Source: Halarcobacter sp.
GTDB lineage: Bacteria > Campylobacterota > Campylobacteria > Campylobacterales > Arcobacteraceae
Reading direction: 5' to 3'
NCBI RefSeq assembly: GCF_963675975.1
Contig: NZ_OY780939.1
Coordinates: 868,001-932,000 of the forward strand
Length of the DNA: 64,000 nucleotides
The translations under genes and the position numbers were made by a program. The notes under the pieces were generated by a model that was not told the origin of the DNA, did not search any database, and saw nothing but the letters and a program-made list of their open reading frames with translations. This document shows, piece by piece, positions 17,486 to 26,832 of this stretch (within the stretch, counting starts at the first letter, position 1; every line of letters starts with the position of its first letter).

Positions 17486-19321
17486 ATGAAGTTAATATAC
17501 CTAAAGATTCAAAAGTATAAGAATATAGAAGATATTGAGTTAGTTTTTGATCAAAATCATGAAGTTACACTTCTTCATATGGAAGATAAAAAAGATAGTA
17601 AAAAAAAAGCTTTTTATCTTGAAATAAAAAATAAAGAAAAACAAGATTCTGAAAAATTAAATATATTTGACTGTAATGTTTCATTTAATGCAATAGTTGG
17701 TGAAAATGGGACAGGGAAAACGAATGTTTTAGAGACAATATGTAATTTAAACCAAGAAAAACTTTCTGAAGATAATTTAATATTTAAAGTGTATAAAAAA
17801 GATGATATATATTATTATTTAATTAATGATAATGACAAAACACTCTATATTCATAGTAGTTCTGATAGTATAAAAGAAGAAAAAATTAAGCCTTTTGAAG
17901 AATTGTCCTCTTATAGTACAATATTTTATTCAGAAATTCCTACAAAGAATGTAATCGAATATAGGCAATTAAAAAATATCTCTTTTTGGAAAGAAGTACA
18001 AAAAGTACAATTAAAATATATAAAGAAGCACATCAATAATAATTTTAATAAAGAGAGTGTACTTTATTTAGATGAAGATTATGATTTTAATTCTGAAATA
18101 GAAGAAGTTTCATTAAATTATTCAATTAATAAAGTTAAAAGTGAAATGCAATTAAATCAACTTTATTTAGAACATGAGTTAAAGTATTATCCAAATATTG
18201 AAAAAAAAATAAACAAAGTGTTATTTGAAGTAACTCATGAAAAATTTGCACAAGTTGATATACATAATGTTGAAGAAGTCACTTCTTGTATTATTTCTAT
18301 AGTTTTTAGTGAGTATATAGATGAAAGTTTACTAAAGTATGATAAAGATTCATTAAAAGAAAATAAACAAACTCTTCTAGGGTTAAAAGATTTTTTAGAT
18401 GAGAATTTAAATATAGGATTAGAGGAAGAAAGGAAAATCAATTTTCAAGATATTAGAAAAGAAATAAAATCTATTACTTATACAGATTTAATAGATTATG
18501 AATTTTTAAATAATAAATTAAAAGATATAAAACTTTTTGAAGATGAGTACACAAAATTTATTGAAAGAATTGAAAATGATATTGATATTGAAGATGATAA
18601 TGAAAGTTTAATAATAGCAAAAAAAAGATTTTGTACTAAAAAGTTTATAGAATCATTATTCCCATTTATAAAGTATGGAATATTTAATTTAAAATGGGAG
18701 CTTGAACTAAGTACAGGTGAGGAATCTTTAATGTATTTTTTTTCAAGATTATTTCAAACTTTCAGAAAAAATCCCTCAATAAAAAACTATATTATCGTTG
18801 TTGATGAAATTGAGGCTTATTTACATCCAAATTGGCAGAAAAATTTTATAAAGTCAATTAATGATTTTTTAAAATTAAAAGAGTTTGAAGATTACAATTT
18901 TAATATCATAATGACTACACATTCACCTTTTGTACTATCTGATCTTGAGGATAAGGACATTATATATTTAGAAAAGAATGAAAATGGATACAGTAAAAAT
19001 TCTAGTAATGAAATTGTTATTGATACTTTTGGTTCAAATATTCATGAACTATTAAGTCATTCTTTTTTTATGGATGATGAATTACCTATTGGAACTTTTG
19101 CAAAATCAAAAATTGAAGAAGTCATTAAATTATTGAATAAAAATTCTGAATTGATTCAGGAAGAACATTTATTATGTATTAAAATAATCTCAATTATTGG
19201 AGAACCAGTATTGCAAGAAAGATTATGGAGTATGTATCATTCTAAAATCAAAAATTCAGAATCAAAGTCTAAAAGTAACTTATTGGAAATAAAAGAATAC
19301 TTAGAAAAGCAGACTAAATAA
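17486..19321 (+). CDS. ptuA: Septu-type AAA ATPase (PtuA-like)
   Basis: A 611-residue ABC/SMC-like ATPase: Walker A GENGTGKT at 72-79, a long helical insertion, a signature-like STGEES, Walker B IIVVDEIEAYLHP with D440-E441, and the switch histidine in TTHSPF near 478. Immediately downstream, overlapping by one base, is an HNH protein. This ATPase-plus-HNH pair is the definition of the Septu antiphage system, in which PtuA controls DNA cleavage by PtuB. Other AAA15/OLD-like ATPases share the motifs, but the partner decides. Confidence 0.82.
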   Translation: MKLIYLKIQKYKNIEDIELVFDQNHEVTLLHMEDKKDSKKKAFYLEIKNKEKQDSEKLNIFDCNVSFNAIVGENGTGKTNVLETICNLNQEKLSEDNLIFKVYKKDDIYYYLINDNDKTLYIHSSSDSIKEEKIKPFEELSSYSTIFYSEIPTKNVIEYRQLKNISFWKEVQKVQLKYIKKHINNNFNKESVLYLDEDYDFNSEIEEVSLNYSINKVKSEMQLNQLYLEHELKYYPNIEKKINKVLFEVTHEKFAQVDIHNVEEVTSCIISIVFSEYIDESLLKYDKDSLKENKQTLLGLKDFLDENLNIGLEEERKINFQDIRKEIKSITYTDLIDYEFLNNKLKDIKLFEDEYTKFIERIENDIDIEDDNESLIIAKKRFCTKKFIESLFPFIKYGIFNLKWELELSTGEESLMYFFSRLFQTFRKNPSIKNYIIVVDEIEAYLHPNWQKNFIKSINDFLKLKEFEDYNFNIIMTTHSPFVLSDLEDKDIIYLEKNENGYSKNSSNEIVIDTFGSNIHELLSHSFFMDDELPIGTFAKSKIEEVIKLLNKNSELIQEEHLLCIKIISIIGEPVLQERLWSMYHSKIKNSESKSKSNLLEIKEYLEKQTK

Positions 19322-20277
19322 TGAACAAAGTTAAAATAGATGATTCATCTAAAAATGAAATTTATAAATATATAAAGACTAAGTTTAATGGAGGTTTTAA
19401 GAAAAATTCTAAGGATGATACTTGGGATATTAAATTAGAAGATTTTAATGAACTAATTAAAAAATATTTATTTCAATATGATGGAGATATTAATTTAGAA
19501 AAATTAGTAAAATATTCTTCAAAAGAAATGGATAATTTAATCAATTCTATTAAAAAAGATAAAATAGAGTTTAATGATAAAAAAGATCTTGAAAAAGTGT
19601 CTTTTTCTAAATATTTTCATGAACTGTATATAAGATTAGATAACTTTTTAATAATAGAGGCATTAAATATTAAGGTATGTTTATATTGTAATAGAAATTA
19701 TATTGTAAACTTTAAAAATAATAATGGGAAGCAGGTCACAGCACAATTAGACCATTTTCATAATAAAGATGAATTTCCTTTTTTTTCAGTTACAATTGAA
19801 AATTTAATTCCATCATGTCCTACTTGCAATATTAGAAAAAGTAATCTTAATAAAGAAATTTTTAATCCATACTCTGACTGTTTTCATAATCATGCAAATT
19901 TCAAATATAATGGAATAGTTGATAGTGATGAAAAATATGATTTTTTCCATGAAAAAAGAGTAAAACTTGAATTAGAATATTTCGGGGATGAACATGAAAA
20001 AATTAAAGCTGAGAATTACAACAGTGTGTTTAATATAAAAAGTATATATAATGAACATAGAAATATAGTTTCTGATCTTTTAAAAAAAGAAATTATTTAT
20101 TCTGATGAATATGTAGAAAAACTATATGAAAATTATAAGGGTATTTTTAAAAGTAAAAAAGAAGTTTTTGATATGGTATTAAACACTGACATAAATGAAG
20201 ATGAAATGAATAATTCACCGATGAATAAATTAATATGCGATATATCTAAACAGTTAGGGATTTTAAAAAAGAGATAA
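19321..20277 (+). CDS. ptuB: Septu-type HNH endonuclease (PtuB-like)
   Basis: A 318-residue protein with an HNH core: CLYC (C120, C123), QLDHF with the catalytic-type His near 145, LIPSCPTCN (C166, C169) and NPY. The two Cys pairs bind the structural zinc. The spacing of these elements is that of PtuB and related HNH proteins linked to AAA ATPases. The start codon overlaps the ptuA stop as TAATG, so the two are coupled and presumably act as a complex that degrades DNA on phage infection. Confidence 0.84.
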   Translation: MNKVKIDDSSKNEIYKYIKTKFNGGFKKNSKDDTWDIKLEDFNELIKKYLFQYDGDINLEKLVKYSSKEMDNLINSIKKDKIEFNDKKDLEKVSFSKYFHELYIRLDNFLIIEALNIKVCLYCNRNYIVNFKNNNGKQVTAQLDHFHNKDEFPFFSVTIENLIPSCPTCNIRKSNLNKEIFNPYSDCFHNHANFKYNGIVDSDEKYDFFHEKRVKLELEYFGDEHEKIKAENYNSVFNIKSIYNEHRNIVSDLLKKEIIYSDEYVEKLYENYKGIFKSKKEVFDMVLNTDINEDEMNNSPMNKLICDISKQLGILKKR

Positions 20278-20296
20278 TACTTTCTTATCCCCTCCC

Positions 20297-20313
20297 CCTC
20301 CTAAGTAAGGAGG
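20297..20313. terminator. Hairpin after the Septu operon
   Basis: CCTCCT-aagta-AGGAGG is a perfect 6-bp GC-rich stem 20 bases after the ptuB stop. The following bases are only moderately T-rich, so it is a possible rather than certain terminator. Confidence 0.45.
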
Positions 20314-20497
20314 ATTATTAATATAGAGTAAATTCAAACTTTTGCAATTAAAAAATCTAATCTATATTTTTTTTCTTTTAATAGTTTTAACAATAATTTC
20401 AATGGGGCTCGTAGAGTTAAACTTTTTATTTTAAAGTATTACTTTTTTTAATTCTAAATTTTATATAATTAAAAAAAATATTTTTTAAGGAATAATA

Positions 20498-21010
20498 TTG
20501 AAATTATATGAACTAATTAAAAATCAAAGAATTACTTTTGATACTCATCAAGCAGGTGATGGACAAGAAGTCAAATGGAGAAATGTACATTTAGAAAAAT
20601 CTATTAAAGGGGAAAAAGGCAAGATTCGTTTTCCTTTTTTAGGTAAAGAGGAACCTTCTAATTCAGGAATGAGCAATGAGAATTTTGAAAAAGTAAAGAC
20701 AGAAGTAAAAAAGATACTTAAAAAAAATACTCAAAAACTTGATCAATTAGGGCAAAAAATTGAATCAGAACTTGAAAGGTTTAGTCAAGGTGTTGCTACA
20801 GTTCATGATGCTGAAGAAGCAGCAAAAAGATTTGCAGAGTATTTTGATTTAAAACCCGACTTTATTGATAAAGTAGTAAAATATAGAAAGGAAAGATTAT
20901 CTGAATTTACTACACTACATTTTTCAAAGATAGGACAAAGAGTCTTTGCTATTAAACTAACATCTCATCAAATTATGTTAGAAGAACGTAAATCTAGATA
21001 TCTAAAATAA
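20498..21010 (+). CDS. Hypothetical 170-residue protein
   Basis: Not recognised. It has a TTG start after TAAGGAAT, a glycine-containing N-terminal part (HQAGDGQEVKWRNVHLEKSIKG) and a charged helical middle (about residues 60-130). There are no membrane segments or cysteines. It stands alone between the Septu genes and an IS remnant. A single-gene island cargo or an orphan toxin-antitoxin component are both possible. Confidence 0.6.
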   Translation: MKLYELIKNQRITFDTHQAGDGQEVKWRNVHLEKSIKGEKGKIRFPFLGKEEPSNSGMSNENFEKVKTEVKKILKKNTQKLDQLGQKIESELERFSQGVATVHDAEEAAKRFAEYFDLKPDFIDKVVKYRKERLSEFTTLHFSKIGQRVFAIKLTSHQIMLEERKSRYLK

Positions 21011-21014
21011 TAGA

Positions 21015-21207
21015 TGATTTGTCAACAGAAAATAGGACATAAAATTTTCCTAAAGCTCTTACTTTAGGAGCAGTTTTTATTAAAGGTGAGCTTTTCCCAA
21101 AAATAGTTGAATTTTGGAACATTCTCCAAAAGTACAGGTTGTTGAACTTTAAATATATTAACTTAGATAATTTGAACTTCTAAGTATGAATTATTGTAGC
21201 CAGATCA
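21015..21207. mobile_element. Degenerate IS3-like remnant, left of the recoding module
   Basis: A 193-bp stretch has an IS-like end at each side. The segment starting TGATTTGTCAACAG near 21015 carries AATAGGACAT, and TTGTAGCCAGATCA at 21194-21207 is the inverted counterpart. The same end recurs as TGATCTGGCTACAA at 28075-28088, followed by TTAGGACACAAAATT. The inside is too short for a transposase, so it is an internal deletion derivative. Confidence 0.55.
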
Positions 21208-21261
21208 TACATTTAATATTAATTTAAAAGAATATTATATAATTACAATAAAAAAACAAAT

Positions 21262-22200
21262 TTATATAAAAATTTCCCATATAAATCTATTTTTTATATC
21301 TTTTGATAAATTCTCTTTGACATTAATATTTGTATTTATCTTATAAATAGAGTTAAACCTTTGATATAGACCTAAGACTTTTGAGTGTTCAAACTCTAAT
21401 GATATTTGATTACAATATTTATTACACTGTTCTTGAACAAAGTACCTATTTTTATCTTCAAACAATCCTGCTATATCACAAGCTTTTGAGTTGGCTATTG
21501 TTATATTTGGGTAGTAAAAGTCAACTTGTAGCTTTGGTTTTTCTTGTAAAAACTCTAAGTTTAGATTGATATTTTCTATTGAGAATCTTCCAACACCTAA
21601 ACTTTTATAAAATTCCCTTGTTTGACTACACTCAAATTCACTTTGAGATAAAAGTTCACTTTGACTTACTAGTTGCTCATTTGTTAAATCACTTGGCTTT
21701 ATAGAATCAATAAAAGCACTTTTAATCACTTTTGAAAAGGTTAAACCAAGTACAGGTTTAAGATTTTTATACTCACTTGCTAATTGTAAAGTTCCAAAGT
21801 CATTTACAACAACTTCTGTATAGCTTTGGTTTAAAAGTTCAAAAACCTCTTTTATATCATTTAATTTAAACTCACTAATTGGTGGTAAACTAAATACAAA
21901 GTTATAGTGTCTTGAGTCACAAATCTTTTTTGCTTCTAATATATCTGTAAATGATGGAATAAGATGCTCACAAGAGCTATTCCCAAAGTAGATACCTTTT
22001 ATTATATTTTTTATATCTCTTTTATCAAAGAAAAGTTCTTCTTGGTATTTTAATATTTCATTTGCACAATTTAAATTAGTTTGATATTCAATTAAAGAGT
22101 TAGCATCTATTAAAAGTGAAGCTTTTGATAAAGATGAAGGAAGTAAATCATCTAAGTTTTTTAGTATTTTTAGGTTATTTGCTTTAATATACAGTTTCAT
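21262..22200 (-). CDS. U32-family protein, UbiV-like partner
   Basis: This 312-residue protein has the layout of the smaller U32 partner such as UbiV: IYFGNSSCEH early, a central alpha/beta barrel with VVNDFGTLQLASEY, and cysteines in SKACDIAG and EQCNKYCNQ in the last third that could bind a 4Fe-4S cluster. Known U32 pairs do oxygen-independent hydroxylation with prephenate as oxygen source, and other members (TrhP, RlhA) act on tRNA and rRNA. Its ATG overlaps the TGA of the upstream U32 gene (ATGA), so the two are coupled. Given the tRNA in the same operon, an RNA substrate is my inference. Confidence 0.68.
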   Translation of the reverse strand: MKLYIKANNLKILKNLDDLLPSSLSKASLLIDANSLIEYQTNLNCANEILKYQEELFFDKRDIKNIIKGIYFGNSSCEHLIPSFTDILEAKKICDSRHYNFVFSLPPISEFKLNDIKEVFELLNQSYTEVVVNDFGTLQLASEYKNLKPVLGLTFSKVIKSAFIDSIKPSDLTNEQLVSQSELLSQSEFECSQTREFYKSLGVGRFSIENINLNLEFLQEKPKLQVDFYYPNITIANSKACDIAGLFEDKNRYFVQEQCNKYCNQISLEFEHSKVLGLYQRFNSIYKINTNINVKENLSKDIKNRFIWEIFI

Positions 22201-23333
22201 AGTTGATATTGACTCTTTGTATAATCATAGGTTTCATTTTCATTTAGTTCATTTAGTAGCTTATATAATTCTCTTCCTCTTGATGGAACTTTATATGAGA
22301 CTATATTTTTATGCTTTTCAAAAATTCTAATAGTTGCTAAGATAGCTTTATTATTTAGTTTATGAAACGTTGGATAATAATCCATATCTTCAAATTTTAC
22401 AGCTTTTAGTTTATTGAGTATCTCTTTTGCTTTTGGAAACTCTAGGGATTTTAAAAGATTTAAAAGTCTGATAAAATCTTTTTTTGATTCTTTTAAGTAG
22501 TTAATATCATATCTATTTATCCTATCTAAACATTTGGCTATATTTTGAGAGTTAAATTCATATCTGTTTAATTCTATTTCATCAAGTAGTGAATTTAAAT
22601 CTAAAAAGTGCTTATTTAATAATTCTTTTTTCTCTTGGTCATTTAGTTTTCTATTTTTAACTATCTGTTTAAAACTAGCACTAGCACTTTGTATAGGCTT
22701 TTTATTTGTAAAAGCAAAGTTACACAAAGATCCAAAGCCAACAGAGTCATATCCATGCTCACTAAAGCAAAAGCTTTCTGAATATCGACAATTATCCCCA
22801 AATAAAAAGCATTCAAACTTATCGTCAGGAAAACTTGAAACGATAGTTTCTAAATCTTTTATTTGAATATCTCTTGGTAGTATAAATTTATATGGATTAA
22901 ACTGTCCTTTGAAAAATTTTACAGCATTTGTAGTATAAAGTCCAAAAAGATTTGATAATACTATTTTAGAGTAGTTTTGAGATTTTAAAAATTGTGCCAT
23001 TGTAATATTAGCAACGATAATTGCATCTACTTTTTTATAAAAAAGCTCATATATCTTTTTTGAATACTCTAGCATAGTAGTGTTTGAAGTAAAAGAGTTT
23101 AATGCTAAGTATATCGTTGCATTATTTTTATGTATAATATCTATGGTTTCATATATTTTATCTAGGTTAGTAAATTGTTCTTTTACTCTATATCTTCTAT
23201 TTAAAGAAGTTTGAGAGGAGTATTTCTCATAATACTCTTTAGGTAAGTATCCAAAATAAAATTGTTTTATACCTTGGTTTAGAAGTACAGTAATATTTGT
23301 ATCTTCATCTATACCAATAATTACTTTGTTCAA
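22197..23333 (-). CDS. U32-family protein, UbiU-like partner
   Basis: A 378-residue U32 protein. Residues 1-170 form the barrel N-terminus. The family cysteine cluster appears as ECFLFGDNCRYSESFCFSEHG, with another Cys in GSLCNF. The C-terminal 150 residues are helical and not typical of UbiU. It starts with TTG, 17 bases after the CCA of the CUA tRNA, with AAGGAAAT as ribosome site, so tRNA and protein share a transcript. It ends in TGA that overlaps the start of its partner; if UGA were read through here the extension would be only about nine residues. Peptidase activity, the historical U32 label, is unlikely. Confidence 0.7.
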   Translation of the reverse strand: MNKVIIGIDEDTNITVLLNQGIKQFYFGYLPKEYYEKYSSQTSLNRRYRVKEQFTNLDKIYETIDIIHKNNATIYLALNSFTSNTTMLEYSKKIYELFYKKVDAIIVANITMAQFLKSQNYSKIVLSNLFGLYTTNAVKFFKGQFNPYKFILPRDIQIKDLETIVSSFPDDKFECFLFGDNCRYSESFCFSEHGYDSVGFGSLCNFAFTNKKPIQSASASFKQIVKNRKLNDQEKKELLNKHFLDLNSLLDEIELNRYEFNSQNIAKCLDRINRYDINYLKESKKDFIRLLNLLKSLEFPKAKEILNKLKAVKFEDMDYYPTFHKLNNKAILATIRIFEKHKNIVSYKVPSRGRELYKLLNELNENETYDYTKSQYQL

Positions 23334-23349
23334 TATTATTTCCTTTATA

Positions 23350-23442
23350 TGGCGAGGGTAGAGGGAATCGAACCCACTCTGAGTATTGGAAGTACTCTCT
23401 CCAGGCTTAGAGTCTGGTGTGCTACCATTACACTATACCCAC
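23350..23442 (-). tRNA. Amber-decoding tRNA (anticodon CUA) with long variable arm
   Basis: Read on the minus strand, acceptor GTGGGTA pairs with TACCCTC (one mismatch). The D-arm is GTGT/GCAC, the anticodon stem CCAGA/CCTGG with loop CTCTAAG, giving anticodon CUA (plus-strand 23408-23410). The variable arm has a 5-bp stem GAGTA/TACTC, the T-loop is TTCGATT, discriminator G73 and encoded CCA. U33 and A37 are normal. CUA pairs with UAG. G73 is shared by bacterial Gln and Ser tRNAs; the long arm favours Ser, the GGGTA/TACCC acceptor core resembles Gln. It lies 56 bases after the recoded gene, which contains two in-frame TAG codons, and 17 bases before the U32 gene. Confidence 0.82.
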
Positions 23443-23498
23443 ATTATTATAAAAGGTAGTAATTATTTTAAACTGATAATGAAAAAGTTAGTTGCTTA

Positions 23499-26400
23499 TT
23501 AGTCAGAATATATTATAACTTGTTGTACATTACCTGATCTATTATCAGTAACAGTTGCTCTAATAGTCTAACCATTCTTATATCATCAATCATCAGGAGT
23601 GAAAGTGATACCTGAAAGTGTATTTCAAGTTCATGATTGAGTAGAAAAAGTACCTAAATATCATGAAGCTTCAGATAATGACCAACTTACATCAGAAAGA
23701 GCATCATCAGTAATAGTTAATCAAATATTAGTTAATTGAGCAGCACCAATCATATTTCATGTAGATGTTGGATTTGATAGTGTTGGATTTGTATTATTAC
23801 TACTTGTAAAAGTATTATTTACAGTTGAATTGATTGAATTTCAGTATACATCAGTTCAAGTAATAGTAAGAATATCTCAAGCAATTGGATGAGGCACATT
23901 TGTTTGTACATTATTTAATCTTAAATTTCCTGATACAATATTGTGAGAACCAATAGTTGTACCATTAGCATAAGATGGAGTATTTAAAGATGCTCAACTT
24001 AATGAATCATTTGCACTTAAATCTACAATTGAATATGTAGCATATTTAGTATCAACTGAAGTATTATATACAAATGAGCTTGGTGCAACTGTATCTAAAG
24101 CAATTGTAATACTTCCTGCATTTGAAGTATAACTTGCATTTACTCCTCTAACTTCTATTAATAGAGCAGAATTGTCAGCTTGTGCTGGTAATGTATAAGT
24201 TGTTACATTTCATACATCTACCCAAGAACCACCATTTACTCTAACTTCATATGAAGTTGCTCAAGCTAAACTTGTCCAAGAGATTGTTGGAGTATTATCA
24301 TTTGTTTTATTATCGAAATTCAATGGCCCAGTATCAGAAGATGCTACTAAGTCAACTCATGAAACAGTTGAACCAGAAATATCAACTCCTGTTAACTCAA
24401 TACTATCACTAATACTATTTGATATATTTCCAGAAGGATCTTTTACATAAATGTAAAGAGTTTTTGTACCTAAAGTACTATTTGAGAAAGTATATGTACT
24501 TGGTTTAGAAGATACCCAATTACTATCATTTACAGCAGGTGTAGTAGCGGATTCTGTAACAATCTATCCTGAAACAGTTTCTCAAGCATAGACTAAATTA
24601 GTTAAATTAACTGTTGTTGAACTAGTAGTAGCTGCATCATTATTGATATTAAATGATAGTGGTGCAGGTGGTGGAGTAGTATCAGTTACTACAACAGTAT
24701 TTGTAGTAACAGTTAAAGCATTAGATCTTTTAGTTTCATAATTAGAAGTATTAGCATTAAGAGCTTCTCCTTTAGTAACTACATAATAAGTAGTATTTAC
24801 AGTTAATCCACTAAAGTCTCCAGAAGAACTAGAACTTACTAAGTTAGTTAAACCTGCATCAGAATATAATTCAACAGTAACATTCTGAACTCCGTCCACA
24901 TCAGTGAAACTACCAATAGTAGTATTGATTGAAGTATCTGTTTTGGAATCTAAAGTTGGAGCACTAATCGTAGTAGAATTATCTGCTCAAATAGATGCAT
25001 TAGTATTTGTAGTAACAGTTAAAGCATTAGATCTTTTAGTTTCATAATTAGAAGTAGTAGTATTAAGAGCTTCTCCTTTAGTAACTACATAATAAGTAGT
25101 ACTTGCAGTTAATCCACTAAAGTCTCCAGAGGAACTAGAACTTACTAAGTTAGTTAAACCTGCATCAGAATATAATTCAACAGTAACATTCTGAACTCCG
25201 TCCTCATCAGTGAAACTACCAATAGTAGTATTGATTGAAGTATCTGTTTTGGAATCTAAAGTTGGAGCACTAATCGTAGTAGAATTATCTGCTCAAATAG
25301 ATGCATTAGTATTTGTAGTAACAGTTAAAGCATTAGATCTTTTAGTTTCATAATTAGAAGTAGTAGTATTAAGAGCTTCTCCTTTAGTAACTACATAATA
25401 AGTAGTACTTGCAGTTAATCCACTAAAGTCTCCAGAGGAACTAGAACTTACTAAGTTAGTTAAACCTGCATCAGAATATAATTCAACAGTAACATTCTGA
25501 ACTCCGTCCTCATCAGTGAAACTACCAATAGTAGTATTGATTGAAGTATCTGTTTTGGAATCTAAAGTTGGAGCACTAATCGTAGTAGAATTATCTGCTC
25601 AAATAGATGCATTTGAAACTACAATAGATACTGTTTGGGTTACTGTATGAGTTCCATCAGACACACTATACTGAAAACTATCTGCTCCTAAAAAATTTGT
25701 CGTTGGTGTGTAACTAAATGATCCATTTGAACTAACATTTAAAGTTCCATTTACTGGTTCTTTTACTTTTGCATAAATTAAATTTTCACTATCTTTATCT
25801 GTTGCAGTTAAGCTACCATTATAAGTTTGGTTTTGTTCTACAGAAAATGATTTAAATGTGGGAATAGGTTTTGATGTGATTCTTTTATTAAATTCTTCTG
25901 GGTTGATTTTTTTTGCTATAATCTCAGATGTATAAATTTGTTCTTCGAATTTATCTCTCATTTTTAAACTTCTATTTGCTATATTTTCTTGATATGCTAA
26001 AGTTACCATCATATTTTTACTTGTATTTCGTGTTGCTGTTAATATTGGAGAGAAAGTACCATTTGAAAAATTTGAGAATCCTGCAAATTTATAATTTATT
26101 CCAGCCCTAATACTATAATTATCATCATCATGTTCTATTGAATCATATTTCAATTCTAGTTTTAAATCATCAATAGGATAGTAAGCTGAACTAACTGAAT
26201 AATCAGAGATGGTTTTACTATATGCTTTTGCATTTTGATAAGAACCTAATAAATCAACAGAACCCAAAGTACCTATATCTTTTTTTAAAGCACCCTCTAC
26301 ATACCATATTTTTGTTGTTGTATCTGCATCACCTGCATTAGTTAACTTATTTGCTAAATAACCAAATTCAAAGTTAAAAGATTTATCATTACCATAACCA

Positions 26401-26771
26401 AATGCGGTACCTAAAGTTACTTGTCTAATATCAGTTAAACTTCAATAAATAGTCTCTTCTTTATTTAAATAACCTAATCCAAGTTTTGTATAGAACATAT
26501 TATTTATATCTATTCTTTGTACTAAACCAGCTTTTTTGTAATCATTACCTTTTTCTATTCTAAAGTCAGTATAGTCAGAATCATATTTAAATCACATACC
26601 ATTATATGATGTATCATCTACTTTTTCACCTGCACCATAAAAAGAAATATTATCTAAGAAAGATTTTTCTAAATTTTTTTTACTAATTAAGTTTTTATCA
26701 TTTGTTGCATTTACATTATTTGCTAAAAGCATTATTGTAACAATTGAAAGTGGTAATTTTCAGTATTTCAT
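23499..26771 (-). CDS. Recoded surface protein: inverse-autotransporter-like barrel plus Ig-like repeats, 21 in-frame TGA and 2 TAG
   Basis: From ATG 26771 (preceded by GGAGAAGAA) one frame runs 1,090 codons to a double TAA at 23501. It includes TGA codons 4, 60, 110, 391, 493, 595, 730, 805, 837, 854, 926, 965, 972, 977, 1005, 1017, 1037, 1047, 1049, 1062 and 1063, and TAG codons 736 and 1068. There are no frameshifts and no inner TAA. Reading TGA as Gly gives natural text such as SLAGATSYEV, ITGTDVYGNS and TFTPDDGGYKNG; Trp is TGG at its own sites. Domains: signal peptide, beta-barrel (about 35-300), cadherin-like domain (300-385), 102-residue repeats (391-700), then fibronectin/Ig-like domains. 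It is probably an outer-membrane adhesin. Standard decoding yields a tripeptide from the first ATG. Confidence 0.88.
24697..25612 (-). repeat. Three tandem 306-bp repeats in the recoded adhesin gene
   Basis: Near-identical 306-bp units (102 codons) begin at 24697, 25003 and 25309 on the plus strand. Three in-frame TGA codons recur at the same repeat position (24987, 25293, 25599). The period is a multiple of three, so the frame is kept. Duplication of a unit that already contained TGA means the stop was tolerated when the array expanded. Confidence 0.9.
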
Positions 26772-26789
26772 TTCTTCTCCATAAATACA

Positions 26790-26832
26790 ACCCAATTATA
26801 AAAAAAGAGTATCTCTTCTTTTATAATTGGGT
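26790..26832 (-). promoter_or_regulatory. 20-bp hairpin in the leader of the recoded gene
   Basis: ACCCAATTATAAAA (26790-26803) is perfectly complementary to 26819-26832. Inside the loop AAGAG pairs with CTCTT around a TAT turn, with a single A-C mismatch between the two stems. The whole forms an almost continuous 20-bp hairpin whose base lies 18 bases before the ATG, next to the GGAG ribosome site. It could be an attenuator, an RNA-binding-protein site (a dsRBD-like gene lies nearby) or an upstream terminator. Confidence 0.7.

Noticed and set aside
23499-26771. Calling the stop-rich adhesin frame an ordinary pseudogene
   Set aside because: There are 23 stops but not a single TAA or frameshift in 1,090 codons, TGA is repeated within duplicated units, and tRNAs that read UGA and UAG flank the gene.
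23499-26771. Reading UGA as tryptophan (code 4) or selenocysteine
   Set aside because: Trp is encoded by TGG at its own sites, and phrases such as ITGTDVYGNS or TPDDGGYKNG need Gly. Twenty-one clustered Sec residues in Ig-like domains are not credible, and the tRNA is not selC-like.
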